From the NCBI GenBank assembly GCA_004562915.1, contig SFQZ01000015.1, forward strand, positions 1 through 44,924: DNA of 44,924 bases, written 5' to 3'. The notes under the pieces were generated by a model. That model was not told the origin of the DNA. It made no database searches and saw only the letters and a list, made by a program, of their open reading frames with translations. This DNA is from a bacterium. GTDB lineage: Bacteria > Bacillota_A > Clostridia > Lachnospirales > Lachnospiraceae. Shown here one piece after another: positions 44,154-44,924 of this stretch. Each line of letters starts with the position of its first letter. Positions within the stretch are counted from its first letter, which is position 1. A program made the translations under genes and the position numbers.

Positions 44154-44450
44154 TTAGCAGGCTTCACGTTCTAACATATAATCATTGATAACGGACACGA
44201 GATGTTTAGTCACTTCATAAAGTCCAGAGGATCCCGTTCTACCAACATGGAAGCAGCCAAGGGAGGCCGGGGTCCAGCGACGAACATCATCTATTGCTAC
44301 TCCGTCTTTAAGGAGATCATATAGCAACCCGTTATGTCTATGATATATGAGATATTCACGCTGGCCGGAGAAATCGAGATAGATATTGAATCCGTCTCTG
44401 TTTCCATTGTTAACTGCGCACACTCTAATGTTTCTGTTATTTTTCTTCAT
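44154..44450 (-). CDS. Small hypothetical protein ahead of the ATPase
   Basis: This 98-residue basic protein is not recognised. Readable parts include NGNRDGFNIYLDFSGQREYL and RHNGLLYDLLKDGVAIDDVR, suggesting a small alpha/beta fold. It is first in the minus-strand set 98-residue protein, ATPase, alpha-CTD-like protein, with 13 bp to the ATPase start. Co-expression suggests an accessory role to the ATPase. Confidence 0.65.
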   Translation of the reverse strand: MKKNNRNIRVCAVNNGNRDGFNIYLDFSGQREYLIYHRHNGLLYDLLKDGVAIDDVRRWTPASLGCFHVGRTGSSGLYEVTKHLVSVINDYMLEREAC

Positions 44451-44560
44451 TTACTGATACCTCCACATCACAGGACTTCGTTTTTCTCCTATTGCATTAA
44501 ACGTAGTCTGCTAATGTTTATCGTATTTGAAATATCATTTTTGCACGTGATGGCGGCGCC

Positions 44561-44621
44561 CCGATTGTCTTCAGCCGCAATCGGTCGCTGTTGCCGAACT
44601 CTACGCCCCGGCAACCGGGCG
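44561..44621. other. GC-rich segment with competing hairpins
   Basis: CCGATTG-(10)-CAATCGG (44561-44567 with 44578-44584) is followed by GTTGCC-(14)-GGCAAC (44590-44615). The last arm can instead join CGCCCCGG-caa-CCGGGCG (44604-44621). The two right-hand stems exclude each other. The segment is far more GC-rich than its surroundings. It could be an RNA leader switch of the minus-strand operon or a transfer origin; nothing decides. Confidence 0.4.
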
Positions 44622-44667
44622 ATGACCACAATATGAAATTGTCAAGGTGCAGGTGGAAAACAAAAAA

Positions 44668-44746
44668 AGCCGATGCTCTGATAAACAACCAAATGGGTAG
44701 ACTTTCCCTCCGGGAAATCATTTAGTCACTTATCAGAGCGTCGGCT
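44668..44746 (-). terminator. Long nested terminator or attenuator
   Basis: AGCCGATGCTCTGATAA and TTATCAGAGCGTCGGCT pair over 17 bases (one G-T type mismatch), with an inner TTTCCC/GGGAAA hairpin. On the minus strand it ends in a run of seven T. It lies upstream of the minus-strand ATPase operon, so it stops transcription entering from the right or attenuates the operon's leader. Confidence 0.7.
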
Positions 44747-44794
44747 CTAAACATTTTTAATTTGTGTCTAGACTATATCATAGGCTGGTGCTTT

Positions 44795-44924
44795 TGTCAA
44801 CAGGTGAATTTAAAATCTGTTTTTCTCTATAAGCCATTTATGATAATGTCTCAGTATACCACATATGAAAATGTCCCAGATGTGGTAAAATATCCTCCGT
44901 GCGACTTATAACGAACAGGAGGAA
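44795..44924 (+). mobile_element. Probable left end of an IS21-like element (runs off window)
   Basis: The segment starts with TGTCAACAGG and carries two near-identical 14-mers, TGATAATGTCTCAG (44841-44854) and TGAAAATGTCCCAG (44866-44879), like the repeated transposase-binding sites at IS21-family ends. It closes with an AGGAGG ribosome site (44917-44922) pointing right, as if istA starts just outside the window. Confidence 0.5.

Overview
The window looks like a chromosomal segment of a gut Lachnospiraceae bacterium (Clostridia; Blautia or Ruminococcus gnavus-like). Grounds: strong AGGAGG-type ribosome sites, lipoprotein solute-binding proteins, a clostridial LexA, a fused flavin reductase-rubredoxin, an ECF sigma/RsgI-like/PrsW set, and many carbohydrate ABC transporters. 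Genus cannot be fixed from sequence alone.

Region 1-5.3 kb (minus strand, visibly richer in G+C than what follows) is an arabinoside-use operon: GH51 arabinofuranosidase, lipoprotein binding protein and two permeases, with hairpins between the binding-protein and permease genes. An IS1634-family element (about 5838-7790) follows; its left flank may hold the tail of another transposase. Then comes an AT-rich two-gene operon of unknown function (DUF4869 protein plus a P-loop protein), followed by a graveyard of gene tails (GH2 glycosidase, hybrid-kinase receiver).

At 10.6-16.4 kb, three copies of a GGACAGGGGACAG palindromic repeat bracket two modules. One is a BaiA-like short-chain dehydrogenase with a flavin reductase-rubredoxin. 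The other is a decayed MMPL exporter plus heptad-repeat secreted protein beside an intact TetR regulator. At 16.4-22.2 kb lies a fructoside operon (binding protein, two permeases, GH32) with a divergent LacI regulator; AACCGGTT palindromes sit at both promoters and are the probable operators.

From 22.2 to 31.0 kb (minus) are a nucleobase permease, a GNAT acetyltransferase, and a tight operon of MFS transporter, RecD2 helicase fused to DUF4186, CYTH protein, RmlD-like reductase and glucose-6-phosphate isomerase. Divergent from it (31.2-33.3 kb) is an ECF sigma factor, RsgI-like anti-sigma factor and PrsW protease operon. A metallophosphoesterase follows, then about 0.9 kb without an intact gene. 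That gap holds a dense hairpin array just upstream of a TROVE/Ro60-like RNA-binding protein, so a Y-like RNA is possible.

From 37.6 kb to the end the content looks like accessory or conjugative DNA: a LexA-type repressor, an XRE-type protein, a leucine-rich-repeat protein, several unknown proteins, an orphan RNA polymerase alpha-CTD-like protein, and a large HerA/VirD4-like ATPase. Upstream of these are a GC-rich structured segment, a long nested terminator and what looks like the left end of an IS21-like element running off the window. The most novel-looking material is the TROVE/hairpin locus, the RecD2-DUF4186 fusion, and the ATPase/alpha-CTD accessory module.
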